A stretch of 64,000 nt of DNA from Curtobacterium sp. MCSS17_007 (GCF_003234175.2 NZ_CP126257.1:1984001-2048000); one strand, 5' to 3'. Positions 41,641 to 51,533 are shown, numbered from the stretch's first letter. Made by a program: numbers and translations. Notes: a model not told the origin generated them from the sequence alone.

Positions 41641-42339
41641 GTGCTCGACGTGCCCCAGCTCGAGATCATCCGCTGGCCCGGGCTCCTCGACTACGAGGAG
41701 GGCCTCGCCGTCCAGCGGGCGTACCACGTCGACGTCGTCGCCGGCCGCTCCCCCGGTGTCGTCGTGCTCTGCGAGCACCCGAGCGTCTACACGGCCGGGC
41801 GCCGGACCGAGCCCGCCGACCTGCCGACCGACGGGTCCCCGGTGGTCGAGGTCGACCGGGGCGGGCGGATCACCTGGCACGGGCCGGGGCAGCTCGTCGC
41901 CTACCCGATCGTCCGGCTGTCCGAGCCCCTCGACGTCGTCGCGTGGGTCCGTGACCTCGAGCAGGTCGTCCTCGACGCGGCGGCCGCGGTGGGGGTCTCG
42001 GCGGAACGGGTCGCCGGGCGCAGCGGCGTCTGGGTCCCCGGAGCCGGCGGCGGCCCGCTCGACAAGGTCGGTGCGATCGGCCTGCACGTCGCGGAGCACG
42101 TCTCGAGCCACGGCATCGCGATCAACTGCGACAACGACCTCGCCCCCTTCGGCGCGATCGTGCCGTGCGGCATCGCCGACGCGGGCGTCACCACCCTGAG
42201 CCGCGCGGCGGGGCGACCCGTCACCGTCGACGAGGTCGCCGCCCTCGTCGGACCGCGCATCCAGCAGGCCGTCGACGGCATGCACGCCGGACGACGGATC
42301 AGCCACACCAGCACCACGCGACAGGAGGTCGCCGCATGA
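41641..42339 (+). CDS. lipB: Octanoyl-ACP:protein octanoyltransferase
   Basis: A 232-residue enzyme that transfers octanoyl groups to lipoyl domains. Motifs: [18 protein letters not shown] and [20 protein letters not shown], with the lysine of DKVGAIG and the later cysteine in VPCGIAD. The GTG at 41641 (or 41650) is chosen because the upstream part of the open frame is unlike the family. Stop overlaps lipA (ATGA). Confidence 0.93.
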   Translation: MLDVPQLEIIRWPGLLDYEEGLAVQRAYHVDVVAGRSPGVVVLCEHPSVYTAGRRTEPADLPTDGSPVVEVDRGGRITWHGPGQLVAYPIVRLSEPLDVVAWVRDLEQVVLDAAAAVGVSAERVAGRSGVWVPGAGGGPLDKVGAIGLHVAEHVSSHGIAINCDNDLAPFGAIVPCGIADAGVTTLSRAAGRPVTVDEVAALVGPRIQQAVDGMHAGRRISHTSTTRQEVAA

Positions 42340-43319
42340 CCCTCGCCCCCGACGGCCGCCGCATGCTCCGCGTCGAGGCCCGGAACGCCGCCACACCCAT
42401 CGAGACGAAGCCGGCGTGGATCAAGACCCGAGCCACGCAGGGGCCGGAGTTCCGCGAGCTCTCCGGCCTGGTCCGGGACAAGCAGCTGCACACCGTCTGC
42501 CAGGAGGCAGGCTGCCCGAACATCTTCGAGTGCTGGGAGGACCGCGAGGCCACCTTCCTGATCGGCGGCTCGCAGTGCACCCGGCGCTGCGACTTCTGCC
42601 AGATCGACACCGGCAAGCCGAGCCCGCTCGACCGCGGCGAACCCCGGCGCGTGGCGGACTCCGTCGTGTCGATGGGCCTGAAGTACGCGACGGTGACCGG
42701 CGTCGCCCGGGACGACCTCGACGACGGTGGCGCCTGGCTCTACGCCGAGACGATCCGGGCGATCCACGCGCACTCCCCCGGCACCGGGGTGGAGATCCTC
42801 GTGCCGGACTTCACCGGCCGTCCGGACCAGCTCGGGCAGGTCTTCGACGCCCGGCCCGAGGTGTTCGCGCACAACGTCGAGACGGTCCCGCGGATCTTCA
42901 AGCGCATCCGTCCGGCGTTCCGCTTCGAGCGCTCGCTCGACGTCATCACGCAGGGTCGGGACGCGGGGCTCGTGACGAAGTCGAACCTCATCCTCGGCAT
43001 GGGCGAGGAGCGGCACGAGGTCGTCGACGCGCTCGAGCAGCTGTACGAGGCGGGAACCGACATCATCACGCTGACGCAGTACCTCCGCCCGTCCCCCCGG
43101 CACCTGCCCGTGGCGCGCTGGGTGAAGCCGGAGGAGTTCGTCGACCTGCGCGAGATCGCTGAGGACATCGGCTTCTCCGGCGTGCTCGCCGGTCCACTGG
43201 TGCGCTCGTCGTACCGGGCCGGACGGCTCTGGGCGCGTGCGACGGTCGCCCGCGGCGGCACGGTGCCGCCGCACCTGTCCCACCTGCTCGAGGCGACCCC
43301 GGGTCGCCAGGCCGTGTAG
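42336..43319 (+). CDS. lipA: Lipoyl synthase
   Basis: A 327-residue radical-SAM enzyme inserting sulfur into octanoyl groups. The auxiliary cluster cysteines are in [12 protein letters not shown] and the radical-SAM cluster in CTRRCDFC; the C-terminal RSSYRAG serine-containing motif ligates the auxiliary cluster. All are intact. Translationally coupled to lipB. Confidence 0.96.
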   Translation: MTLAPDGRRMLRVEARNAATPIETKPAWIKTRATQGPEFRELSGLVRDKQLHTVCQEAGCPNIFECWEDREATFLIGGSQCTRRCDFCQIDTGKPSPLDRGEPRRVADSVVSMGLKYATVTGVARDDLDDGGAWLYAETIRAIHAHSPGTGVEILVPDFTGRPDQLGQVFDARPEVFAHNVETVPRIFKRIRPAFRFERSLDVITQGRDAGLVTKSNLILGMGEERHEVVDALEQLYEAGTDIITLTQYLRPSPRHLPVARWVKPEEFVDLREIAEDIGFSGVLAGPLVRSSYRAGRLWARATVARGGTVPPHLSHLLEATPGRQAV

Positions 43320-43344
43320 CGCCGGTCCAGCGACCGACGGACGG

Positions 43345-43382
43345 ACGGGAGGCCCGGTACCGACTGGTACCGGGCCTCCCGT
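43345..43382. repeat. Convergent-gene hairpin, copy 3 (lipA/small membrane gene)
   Basis: A 17-bp perfect stem, loop GACT; core GGGAGGCCCGGTACC/GGTACCGGGCCTCCC. The inner GTACC/GGTAC replaces GTGCC/GGCAC of other copies, a paired change. Confidence 0.8.
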
Positions 43383-43417
43383 CATCGCGCGGTCACATCG
43401 TGCGTGACCGGCCGTCG

Positions 43418-43576
43418 CTACGCGCGACCGCGGATGCTCCGGAGGAGCCAGCCGATGACCGCCAGCAGGATGAGCACGATGCCCACCCAGAGCAGGAACT
43501 TCAGGGCACCGACGAAGATGCCGCTGAAGAGCAGGACGAGGCCGACGATGATCGCGATGATCAGCAGTGCGGGCAT
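43418..43576 (-). CDS. Small membrane protein (52 aa)
   Basis: MPALLIIAIIVGLVLLFSGI... followed by VGIVLILLAVIGWLLRSIRG: two hydrophobic helices and a basic end, like the short DUF-type membrane proteins with an IGWLLR ending found in many actinobacteria. GGAGA lies eight bases before the ATG at 43576. It is shorter than most gene cut-offs. It lies downstream of ftsY, but with 111 bases between. Confidence 0.75.
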   Translation of the reverse strand: MPALLIIAIIVGLVLLFSGIFVGALKFLLWVGIVLILLAVIGWLLRSIRGRA

Positions 43577-43687
43577 GAGGGTCTCCAATCCCTGGAACGA
43601 GACCGAGCGGACGCCCGGGCCGACGGAGACGCTACTCGTCGAGCCGCGATCGTGTGCGCTGCGCCCCGACCGGACCCTGCTCGGTGC

Positions 43688-44557
43688 CTAGCCGACCAGG
43701 TTCTGCACGAACACGTGCGGTGTGAAGCCCGTCAGGTCGTTGATGCCCTCGCCCTGGCCGATGAGCTTGATCGGGATCCCGGTCTTCTCCTGCACGCTGA
43801 GGACGAACCCGGCCTTCGCCGACCCGTCGAGCTTGGTGATGACGAGTCCGGTCACCCCTGCGCCCTCGATGAACGCCTGCGCCTGGGCGAGGCCGTTCTG
43901 CCCGGTCGTGGCGTCGAGGACGAGCAGCACCTCGGCGATCTCGGTCTGCTTCTCGACCACGCGCTTGATCTTGGACAGCTCGTCCATGAGCCCGGCCTTG
44001 GTGTGCAGCCGGCCGGCGGTGTCGATCACGACGATCTCGGTGCCGTCGCGCATGGCCTTCTCGACGGTCTGGTAGGCGACCGAGGCCGGGTCCTGGCCGG
44101 GCTGTGCCGGACGCACGACCTCGACCCCCGCTCGCTGCGCCCACGTGGCGACCTGCTCGACCGCCGCCGCACGGAAGGTGTCGGCCGCGCCGACGACCAC
44201 CGTGCGGTCGTACGTCTTGAGGAACTTGGCGAACTTGCCGATCGTCGTGGTCTTGCCGACGCCGTTCACGCCGACGACGAGCACGACCGCCGGACGGTTG
44301 CTGAGCTTGAGCGTCGTGTCGAGCTTCGACAGGCGCTCCTCGAGGACCTCGCGGAGCATGCGCTGCAGGTCGGCCGGGTCGGTCGTGCCGTAGCGGTCGA
44401 CCCGGGCGTGCAGGTCCTCGATGATCTCGTCCGCGATGTCGGGGCCGAAATCCGCACCGATCAACGCGGTCTCGAGGTCGTCCCACGTGGTCTCGTCGAT
44501 GGTCTTCCGCTGGAACAGGCCGCGGAGACGGGTGGACAGTGACCAGGAACTCGCCAT
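43688..44557 (-). CDS. ftsY: Signal recognition particle receptor FtsY
   Basis: A 289-residue GTPase that docks SRP-ribosome complexes at the membrane. The GTPase motifs GVNGVGKTTTIGKFAK, DTAGRLHTKAGLMDEL and TKLDGSAKAG are intact. The long acidic N-terminal domain of E. coli FtsY is absent; only a short basic amphipathic start (MASSWSLSTRLRGLFQRK) is present, as in many Gram-positives. Confidence 0.95.
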   Translation of the reverse strand: MASSWSLSTRLRGLFQRKTIDETTWDDLETALIGADFGPDIADEIIEDLHARVDRYGTTDPADLQRMLREVLEERLSKLDTTLKLSNRPAVVLVVGVNGVGKTTTIGKFAKFLKTYDRTVVVGAADTFRAAAVEQVATWAQRAGVEVVRPAQPGQDPASVAYQTVEKAMRDGTEIVVIDTAGRLHTKAGLMDELSKIKRVVEKQTEIAEVLLVLDATTGQNGLAQAQAFIEGAGVTGLVITKLDGSAKAGFVLSVQEKTGIPIKLIGQGEGINDLTGFTPHVFVQNLVG

Positions 44558-44608
44558 GCTCCCAGCTTAGGGCGCGGCGAGTGAGCGCCGTGCCCGGTAT
44601 CCTCGTGT

Positions 44609-44773
44609 CCTGAAGGGGAGTACTCCCGCGCGGCGCACCCGTCAGTACGGTCTGGGACGATCCAGACCCGGGACGCCGGTCGTGTCGGACCACCAGGTCG
44701 ACACGGCGGAGGAGACCTTCAGGCATCGGCGTACCCGCACACCGCGGAGCGCCCCGAATCCTGAAGGAATCCG
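44609..44773 (+). promoter_or_regulatory. yybP-ykoY (manganese) riboswitch upstream of the TerC gene
   Basis: P1 is a perfect 8-bp stem, CCTGAAGG (44609-44616) with CCTTCAGG (44716-44723). Inside lie the family-typical GGGGAGTA (44616-44623) and CCCGTCAGTA (44638-44647), and GGAGGAGACC at 44708-44717, plus two local stems (GGTCTGG/CCAGACC and GTGTCG/CGACAC). A second CCTGAAGG at 44760-44767 overlaps the GAAGGA ribosome binding site of the gene and could take the same partner. Confidence 0.8.
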
Positions 44774-45799
44774 GTGGACGTCCCCCTCTCCGTCTGGCTC
44801 ATCACCATCGCGGGCATCCTCGCGCTGCTGGTGTTCGACTTCTACTCCCACGTGCGCACGCCGCACGTCCCGCACATCAAGGAGTCCGCGTTCTGGTCGG
44901 CGTTCTACGTCGGCCTCGCGATCCTGTTCGGTGTCGGCATCCTGGTCTTCGGTGGTGGACAGGCCGGCGGTGAGTACTTCGCCGGCTGGTTGACCGAGAA
45001 GGCGTTGTCCGTCGACAACCTGTTCGTCTTCCTCATCATCATGTCGAGCTTCGCGGTGCCGAAGGAGTACCAGCAGAAGGTCCTGCTGGTCGGCGTCGCG
45101 ATCGCCCTCGTCGCCCGAGGCGTGTTCATCGCACTCGGCGTCACGATCATCGAGAACTTCTCGTGGGTCTTCTACCTGTTCGGTGCACTGCTGTTCTGGC
45201 TCGCCTGGTCCCAGGCGAAGGGCGGCGGCCACGACGAGACCGAGGGCGACTCGAAGCTCATCCGCGCCCTGCGCCGGGTCATCCCGACGACCGACGACTA
45301 CCACGGCGACAAGCTCACGGCGCGCGTCGACGGCAAGCGCCTGTTCACCCCGATGCTGCTCGTCATGGTCGCGATCGGCCTCACCGACGTGCTGTTCGCC
45401 CTCGACTCGATCCCGGCGATCTTCGGTCTGACGCAGGACGCGTTCATCGTGTTCACCGCGAACGCGTTCTCGCTCCTGGGCCTGCGCCAGCTGTACTTCC
45501 TCATCGCCGGGCTGCTCGAGCGCCTCATCTACCTCGGTCAGGGCCTGGCGGTCATCCTCGCCTTCATCGGCGTGAAGCTCGTCTTCCACGCGATGCACGT
45601 CAACGAGCTGCCGTTCATCAACGGCGGTGAGCACATCGAGTGGGCCCCGGAGATCCCGATCTGGTTCTCGCTGAGCTTCATCGCACTGACGATCGCGGTG
45701 GCCACGGTCGCCTCGCTCGTCGTGTCGAAGAAGCGCCAGGAGCGCGGGCTCACCCCGACGGGCCAGCCGAAGGAGCCGGTGGAGGCCGACGCGAAGTAG
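44774..45799 (+). CDS. terC: TerC-family integral membrane protein (probable Mn2+ exporter)
   Basis: A 341-residue protein with about eight to nine membrane helices. TerC features include the acidic residues within helices: LTEKALSVDNLFVFLIIM and GLTDVLFALDSIPAIFGLT. Members exchange metal ions; several are manganese exporters under yybP-ykoY riboswitches, as seen upstream here. GTG start at 44774 with GAAGGA five bases upstream. Some members export proteins or give tellurite resistance, so the metal role is inferred from the riboswitch. Confidence 0.9.
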   Translation: MDVPLSVWLITIAGILALLVFDFYSHVRTPHVPHIKESAFWSAFYVGLAILFGVGILVFGGGQAGGEYFAGWLTEKALSVDNLFVFLIIMSSFAVPKEYQQKVLLVGVAIALVARGVFIALGVTIIENFSWVFYLFGALLFWLAWSQAKGGGHDETEGDSKLIRALRRVIPTTDDYHGDKLTARVDGKRLFTPMLLVMVAIGLTDVLFALDSIPAIFGLTQDAFIVFTANAFSLLGLRQLYFLIAGLLERLIYLGQGLAVILAFIGVKLVFHAMHVNELPFINGGEHIEWAPEIPIWFSLSFIALTIAVATVASLVVSKKRQERGLTPTGQPKEPVEADAK

Positions 45800-45814
45800 T
45801 CGCGAGGGTCCGGC

Positions 45815-45854
45815 GACGGGAGGCGCGGTGCCAGCTGGCACCGCGCCTCCCGTC
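45815..45854. repeat. Convergent-gene hairpin, copy 4 (terC/smc)
   Basis: An 18-bp perfect stem, loop AGCT; core GGGAGGCGCGGTGCC. Sequence nearly identical to copy 1 in the core. Confidence 0.8.
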
Positions 45855-45991
45855 CGTCAGTGGTGCGGTTCCGCGCCGCCCGCCGTGCGAGCGCCGAGCG
45901 GTGCGCCGGAGCGACACTGGTCGCGTGCTCCGCGGTCGCGCACTGTCGCTGTGGCGCACCCCTCGCGGGGCGCGTCCTGCGCAGCGCGGCG

Positions 45992-48900
45992 CTACGCGAC
46001 CGCGTCGGCCGGCTCGCGCCGCTGCACGCGCTGGCCGACGACGGCGGAGACGCCGTCCTGCCGCATCGAGACGCCGTACAGCGCGTCCGCGATCTCCATC
46101 GTGCGCTTCTGGTGGGTGATGACGATGAGCTGCGACGACTCCCGCAGCCGCTCGAACACGGTGAGCAGCCGCCCGAGGTTGGCGTCGTCGAGCGCCGCCT
46201 CGACCTCGTCCATGATGTAGAACGGCGACGGCCGGGCCGTGAAGATCGCGACGAGGAGCGCCACGGCCGCGAGCGACCGCTCCCCGCCGGACAGCAGTGT
46301 CAGCCGGTCGATCTTCTTGCCCGCAGGCTTCACCTGCACGTCGATGCCGGTCGCGAGCAGGTCGTCCGGGTTCGTCAGCGTGATCGATCCCGTCCCGCCC
46401 GGGAACAGGATCGGGAAGATGACGTCGAACGCCTCACGCGTGTCGTGGAACGCCGACTCGAAGATCGTCTGCATCTTCGTGTCGAGCTCCTCGATGATCG
46501 TGAGCAGGTCCGCGCGGGTCTTCTGCAGGTCGTCGAGCTGCTCGGCGAGGAACGCGTGCCGCTGCTCGAGCGCCTGGAACTCCTCGAGCGCGAGCGGGTT
46601 CACCTTGCCGAGCCGGCCGAGGTCGCGCTCCGCTGCAGCCAGGCGCTGCTCCTGCTCGGCGCGGACGTACGGGACGGTCTCGACGTCGGCCGGGTCCACC
46701 TCGTCGGTGGCGTCGAACTCGGGCAGCGCGGGACCGCCGGGCAGCGTCGACTCCGCGTCGACGAGCTCGGGCAGGTCCGCGGCGGCATCGTCCTCCACGG
46801 TGGCGGTGTCGTCGACGTGAGCGCCGTCTGCGGGAGGTGCCGCTGCGGCGTCGGCCGCCACCCTCACCCGCTCGGCCTCCCGGTGCCGCCGTGCGAGCAC
46901 CCGCGGGTCGACGAGCACGTCGACGGGCACGGGCACGTGCGGTCCGTACTCCGCGACGAGCACGGCCTCGTTCAGCCCCAACTCGCTCTGCGCGCGGTCG
47001 AGCACGCCGGACACGTGCAGCTTCTTCTCGTAGATCTCCATCTCGAGCGAGTGCACGCCGTCGGTGATGGTCTGCAGTCGGTCGCGGAGCTCGCGCTCCT
47101 CGTTCCGGATCACCTGCAGCTCGGTGTTGCGCTTGGTGCGCTCGGCCTCCTCGGTCGCGAGGCGCACCCGGGCCTCGGCGAGCGAGCGGTCCACCGCACC
47201 GAGCACACCGGGCAGGTCGGCGAGCACGCCCTCGGCAACCACGATCTGCCCGCGCCGGACCACCGCGAGACGCGCCGCCTCCTCGGCCGCAGCCCGCTCC
47301 GCCTCGAGCTGTCGCTGCAGCCCCGCTGCCCGGTTCCGTTCCGACCGGGCCCGCTCGCGGACCGTCTCGACCTGGACGCGCTGCTCGATCTCCGCGGCAC
47401 GCGCCGCCTCGAGCGCCTCCTGCAGCGCGGGCCGGCCGGACGCGTCCACCACGGGGCGCGGTCGCCCGCGGAACACCCGCAGGGCGTCCTCCGCCTCGGC
47501 GAGGGCGCGGTCGGCCGCCTCGACGCCGCCGTCCGTCTCGCCGAGCGCAGCGCGGAGCCGCTCGACCTCGGCCGCGGCGTTCTCCGCCTTCGCCCGCGCC
47601 GCGGCAGTCGACCGGTCGTACTCCGCGACGGCCGCCGTGTGCGCCCGCAGCACCCGGTCCGCGTCGTCCGCGGCGCGGCGGGCGTCGTCCACCGCGGTGC
47701 GTGCCGCCTGGAGGCCCGTGGCCGCGTCCGCAGCGTCCGCCGCGACCGCGTCCCGCCGGGTCTGCGCGTCGTCGCGCTCCGCGACGAGCTCGATGCGGGA
47801 CACGGTCCGGGCGCCGCCGCCCGTCACACGGACGGCGCGCACCAGGTCGCCCGCCCGCGTCACGACCGTCGCCAGCGGGGCGGCGGCGAGCACCGCCTCC
47901 AGGTCGACGTCGTCGTCCACGGCGACCACCGTGCTGCCGAGCACGGCGGTGAGCGCGGGCGGCCCCTGGACCAGCTCGAGGGCCGGACGGACACCGGTGG
48001 GCAGGGCCGAGGGCAGGACCGTGCCGTCGACGACCGCGTCGGCGACGACCACGTCCACGCGGCCCAGGTCGGCGTCCCGGGCGTGCGCGACGGTGGCGAG
48101 CGCGGTGTCGCGGTCCACCGCGAGGACCGCGTCGGCGAGCCCGTCGAGCGCCGTGGCGATCGAGGCCTCGAAACCCGGCTCGACGGTCAGGGCGTCGGCG
48201 AGTCGACCGAGCACCCCGTCGCGGTGCGCGTCGATCACGGCCTGCGAGCCGTCGCGGACGTCGATCGACATGCCGAGGGCGGCGACACGGGCGTCGAGGG
48301 CGTCCCGCTCGCGCTCGAGGGCGTGCAGTTCGTCGCGCAGGGCGTCGCGGACGGACTGCGCCCGCTCCAGCTGCTGTCGGGCCTCGTCGTGCGCGGCTGC
48401 GAGGGCGTCCTCGTCGACCCCCTCGCCCGGGTCGACACCGATGTCGCTCAACGCCGACGCGGCGCGGGCCGCGCGCTCCTCGGCCTCCGCCAGCGCGCGG
48501 GCGCGGCGGTCGCGGTCGGCGACGACCGACCCACGTCGGGACCGGGCGACGTCCACGGCGCTGCCGAGCCGCTGTGCCTCGAGGTCGTGCTGCGCAACGA
48601 GCGCGGCCTGCGCGGCGATCTGCTCGTCGAGCGCGTCGAGGCGGCCACGAGCCTGCTGCACCGCGTCGGCCGCGGCACCGGAACCAGCGGCCATCTCGGC
48701 GGCCCGGGCCTCGAGCCGCTCGGCCTCCGTCCGGACGCCCTGCACCCGCTCGGGCGTGATCGTCGGCCCCTGCTGCGGGGCGTCGGCCTGCTGCGCCAGG
48801 AACATCAGACGCTGGTTCGCCAGGTTGGAGAGCCCGCGGAGCCGTTCCTGCACGCTCTCGAGCCGGTGCACCACCGTCCGGGCCCGGTCGACGTCGTCCC

Positions 48901-49732
48901 CGACCATGCTCTGCTCGACCTGCTGTTGGCGGGCACGGGTCTGGTCGAGGCGCTCCTGCAGGACGATCCGCTCGGACTTCCGGCCGGTCTCGACCTCCTG
49001 GTGCTCGTGGAGCTCACGGCGCAGGCGGACCACGTCGTCGGCCAGGATGCGTGCCTTGGCGTCGCGGGCGACGGCGGCGACGGACTGCGCCTTGCGGGCG
49101 ACCTCGGCCTGTCGACCGAGCGGCTTGAGCTGCCGGCGGATCTCCCCCGCCAGGTCGGACAGGCGCGTCAGGTTGGTCTGCATCGCGTCGAGCTTCCGCA
49201 GGGTCTTCTCCTTGCGGCGCCGGTGCTTGAGGATCCCGGCTGCCTCCTCGATGAAGCCGCGGCGGTCCTCCGGGGTGGCGTGGAGCACCTTGTCGAGCTG
49301 GCCCTGCCCGACGATGACGTGCATCTCGCGGCCGAGCCCGGTGTCGCTCAGCAGCTCCTGCACGTCGAGCAGTCGGCAGTTCTCGCCGTTGATGGCGTAC
49401 TCGCTGCCGCCGTTCCGGAAGAGCGTGCGGGAGATCGTGACCTCGGAGTACTCGATCGGCAGCAGTCCGTCGGTGTTGTCGATCGTCAGGAGCACCTGCG
49501 CACGGCCGAGCGGACCGCGCGTCGAGGTGCCCGCGAAGATGACGTCCTCCATCTTGCCGCCGCGGAGCGTCTTCGCGCCCTGCTCACCCATGACCCAGGC
49601 GAGAGCGTCGACCACGTTCGACTTGCCGGACCCGTTCGGACCGACGATGCAGGTCACACCGGGCTCGAACGCGAACGTCGTCGGCTGCGCGAAGGACTTG
49701 AACCCCTTGATGGTGAGGCTCTTCAAGTACAT
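45992..49732 (-). CDS. smc: Chromosome segregation protein SMC
   Basis: A 1246-residue condensin subunit. N-terminal Walker A GPNGSGKSNVVDAL, two long coiled coils flanking a central hinge (around residues 510-660), and the C-terminal signature LLSGGERSLAAVALLVAIF with Walker B YIMDEVEAALDD. Length is normal. The ATG at 49732 (MYLKSLTIKGFKSFAQPTTF) is chosen by family alignment over an upstream start 15 codons earlier. Downstream of mutM in the same direction. Confidence 0.95.
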   Translation of the reverse strand: MYLKSLTIKGFKSFAQPTTFAFEPGVTCIVGPNGSGKSNVVDALAWVMGEQGAKTLRGGKMEDVIFAGTSTRGPLGRAQVLLTIDNTDGLLPIEYSEVTISRTLFRNGGSEYAINGENCRLLDVQELLSDTGLGREMHVIVGQGQLDKVLHATPEDRRGFIEEAAGILKHRRRKEKTLRKLDAMQTNLTRLSDLAGEIRRQLKPLGRQAEVARKAQSVAAVARDAKARILADDVVRLRRELHEHQEVETGRKSERIVLQERLDQTRARQQQVEQSMVGDDVDRARTVVHRLESVQERLRGLSNLANQRLMFLAQQADAPQQGPTITPERVQGVRTEAERLEARAAEMAAGSGAAADAVQQARGRLDALDEQIAAQAALVAQHDLEAQRLGSAVDVARSRRGSVVADRDRRARALAEAEERAARAASALSDIGVDPGEGVDEDALAAAHDEARQQLERAQSVRDALRDELHALERERDALDARVAALGMSIDVRDGSQAVIDAHRDGVLGRLADALTVEPGFEASIATALDGLADAVLAVDRDTALATVAHARDADLGRVDVVVADAVVDGTVLPSALPTGVRPALELVQGPPALTAVLGSTVVAVDDDVDLEAVLAAAPLATVVTRAGDLVRAVRVTGGGARTVSRIELVAERDDAQTRRDAVAADAADAATGLQAARTAVDDARRAADDADRVLRAHTAAVAEYDRSTAAARAKAENAAAEVERLRAALGETDGGVEAADRALAEAEDALRVFRGRPRPVVDASGRPALQEALEAARAAEIEQRVQVETVRERARSERNRAAGLQRQLEAERAAAEEAARLAVVRRGQIVVAEGVLADLPGVLGAVDRSLAEARVRLATEEAERTKRNTELQVIRNEERELRDRLQTITDGVHSLEMEIYEKKLHVSGVLDRAQSELGLNEAVLVAEYGPHVPVPVDVLVDPRVLARRHREAERVRVAADAAAAPPADGAHVDDTATVEDDAAADLPELVDAESTLPGGPALPEFDATDEVDPADVETVPYVRAEQEQRLAAAERDLGRLGKVNPLALEEFQALEQRHAFLAEQLDDLQKTRADLLTIIEELDTKMQTIFESAFHDTREAFDVIFPILFPGGTGSITLTNPDDLLATGIDVQVKPAGKKIDRLTLLSGGERSLAAVALLVAIFTARPSPFYIMDEVEAALDDANLGRLLTVFERLRESSQLIVITHQKRTMEIADALYGVSMRQDGVSAVVGQRVQRREPADAVA

Positions 49733-49812
49733 GCGGGTCTCCGGGCGGTCTGCTGCGGGTTGCGCTGCTGCGTGCACGGCCGTGCGGCGGACACGACCTG
49801 CTGCGCGTCAGG

Positions 49813-50790
49813 CTAACGCCTGCGCTGGCGTGGAGCGGGCTGGCACACGGGGCAGCGGTGGCTCGACCGGTTCATGAAGGCCTCGCGGACGACGGTCGTG
49901 CCGCAGCGCGGGCAGGGCTTCCCCTGCTGTCCGTACACGGCGAGCCGCTGCGAGAAGTACCCGGACTGCCCGTTCACGTTGACGTACTGGGCGTCGAAGC
50001 TCGTGCCACCGTCCTCGAGCGCGCGTCCGAGCACGCTCCGTACCTCGGCGAGCAGCCGGTGCAGGTCGGCGCGCGGCAAGCGGTCTGCAGGTCGGTCGAA
50101 GTGCAGCTTCGCCGCCCACAGCGACTCGTCGGCGTAGATGTTGCCGATGCCGCTCACCACACCCTGGTCGAGCAGGACCCGCTTGATGCCACTGGAGCGC
50201 TTGCGCGTCATCGCGACGAAGCGGTCGTCGTCGAAGGCCGGGTCGAGCGGGTCCCGCGCGATGTGCGACACCTGCGTCGGGATGGCGCGCCGCCACATCG
50301 CATCCGGTTCGCGGCTGTCGACCGCCCCGGCGGAGCCGGCCGGTGCGCCGTCGATCGTGGGCACCATCGTGTCGATGGCCATGGAGCCGAAGGTGCGCTG
50401 GTCGACGAACTCCAACTCGACGGGCACCTCGGGGGAACCGTCGCGGGCGGTCCCCCCGGGCTGGACGTCGATGAGGATCCGGCGGTGCTTGGCGGCCTCA
50501 CGCCCGCGGCCGAGCAGGATCTGGCCGCTCATGCCGAGGTGCGCGACGAGCGCCTCCGGCCGCGCGCCACCGTCGCTGCCGTCGCTCACCAGGGGGAACC
50601 ACATGAACTTGCCGCGACGAACGGCGGCCGCGATCGTCCTGCCGGTCAACCGCTCGGCGAAGTCCTCCGCGGGGCCGTCGTGACGGGTCAGCGCCCGGTC
50701 GTCCACGACGTCGACGTGCAGCACGCGAGCGCCGGTGACGGCGGGTTCGAGGCCGGCACGGACGACCTCGACCTCGGGGAGTTCGGGCAC
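49813..50790 (-). CDS. mutM: Formamidopyrimidine-DNA glycosylase
   Basis: A 325-residue repair enzyme removing oxidised purines. The catalytic N-terminal PELPEVE and Lys in RRGKFMWFPL are present, and the C-terminal zinc finger CPRCGTTVVREAF...CPVC is intact. GTG start at 50790, four bases after the rnc stop. It is somewhat longer than the ~275-residue norm because of a low-complexity insertion around residues 155-175 (DGAPAGSAGAVDSREPD). Confidence 0.94.
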   Translation of the reverse strand: MPELPEVEVVRAGLEPAVTGARVLHVDVVDDRALTRHDGPAEDFAERLTGRTIAAAVRRGKFMWFPLVSDGSDGGARPEALVAHLGMSGQILLGRGREAAKHRRILIDVQPGGTARDGSPEVPVELEFVDQRTFGSMAIDTMVPTIDGAPAGSAGAVDSREPDAMWRRAIPTQVSHIARDPLDPAFDDDRFVAMTRKRSSGIKRVLLDQGVVSGIGNIYADESLWAAKLHFDRPADRLPRADLHRLLAEVRSVLGRALEDGGTSFDAQYVNVNGQSGYFSQRLAVYGQQGKPCPRCGTTVVREAFMNRSSHRCPVCQPAPRQRRR

Positions 50791-50794
50791 GCGG

Positions 50795-51520
50795 TCAGGC
50801 CGCCCGGCCGGACAGCCGCGTCCACGCCTCGAGCGCGGCGGCCATCTCGGCGGTCTTCTTGCTCGAGCCGGAGCCCGTCGCGACGTCCTCGCCCTGGAGC
50901 ACGACCGTCGCGTGGAAGGTCTTGTCGTGGTCCGGGCCCTCCTCGGTCACCCGGTACGCCGGGTTGCCGAGCGACAGGCTCGCGGCCAGCTCCTGCAGGC
51001 TCGTCTTCGGGTCCATCGCGGCGCCGAAGCGGTCGGGGTCGACCAGCAGCGGCTCGACCAGCCGGAGGACCAGTGCGGTCGCGTCGTCCGGCCCGGCGGA
51101 CAGGTACGTCGCACCGATGACGGCCTCGACCGTGTCGGCCAGGATGGACGCCTTGTCGCGCCCGCCCGTCTGCTCCTCGCCCTTGCCGAGGCGCAGGTAG
51201 GAGCCGAGCCCGATCATGCGGGCGATCTCGGCCAGGGCGACCGTCGAGACGAGGCTGGCACGCCGCTTGGCGAGCTCGCCCTCGTCGAGGTCGGGGAAGG
51301 ACCGGAAGAGCTTCACGGTCACGGCCTGGCCGAGGATGGAGTCCCCGAGGAACTCGAGGCGTTCGTTGTGCCCGATGCCACCGTGCTCGTACGCGTACGA
51401 GCGGTGGGTCAGGGCGAGCTGGAGCAGTTCCGGGTCGAGGCCGACCCCGAGGATGCCCTGCAGACGAACGACGTCCGACCCCACGGGGCGGGACCCCGCG
51501 GCGCCGGACGTCGCTGTCAT
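50795..51520 (-). CDS. rnc: Ribonuclease III
   Basis: A 241-residue double-strand RNA nuclease. The signature HNERLEFLGDSILG with catalytic E and D is at about residue 51, and ADTVEAVIGATYLSAG carries the second acidic pair. The C-terminal dsRNA-binding domain ends GSGSSKKTAEMAAALEAW. Lies between rpmF and mutM, the usual rpmF-rnc-mutM-smc order. Confidence 0.95.
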   Translation of the reverse strand: MTATSGAAGSRPVGSDVVRLQGILGVGLDPELLQLALTHRSYAYEHGGIGHNERLEFLGDSILGQAVTVKLFRSFPDLDEGELAKRRASLVSTVALAEIARMIGLGSYLRLGKGEEQTGGRDKASILADTVEAVIGATYLSAGPDDATALVLRLVEPLLVDPDRFGAAMDPKTSLQELAASLSLGNPAYRVTEEGPDHDKTFHATVVLQGEDVATGSGSSKKTAEMAAALEAWTRLSGRAA

Positions 51521-51533
51521 GTGCGGTGTCCGA

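Noticed and set aside
45860..49816. A 1318-codon open frame opposite smc
   Set aside because: Repetitive Arg/Val/Leu/Glu composition with no motif; it is the antisense shadow of smc.
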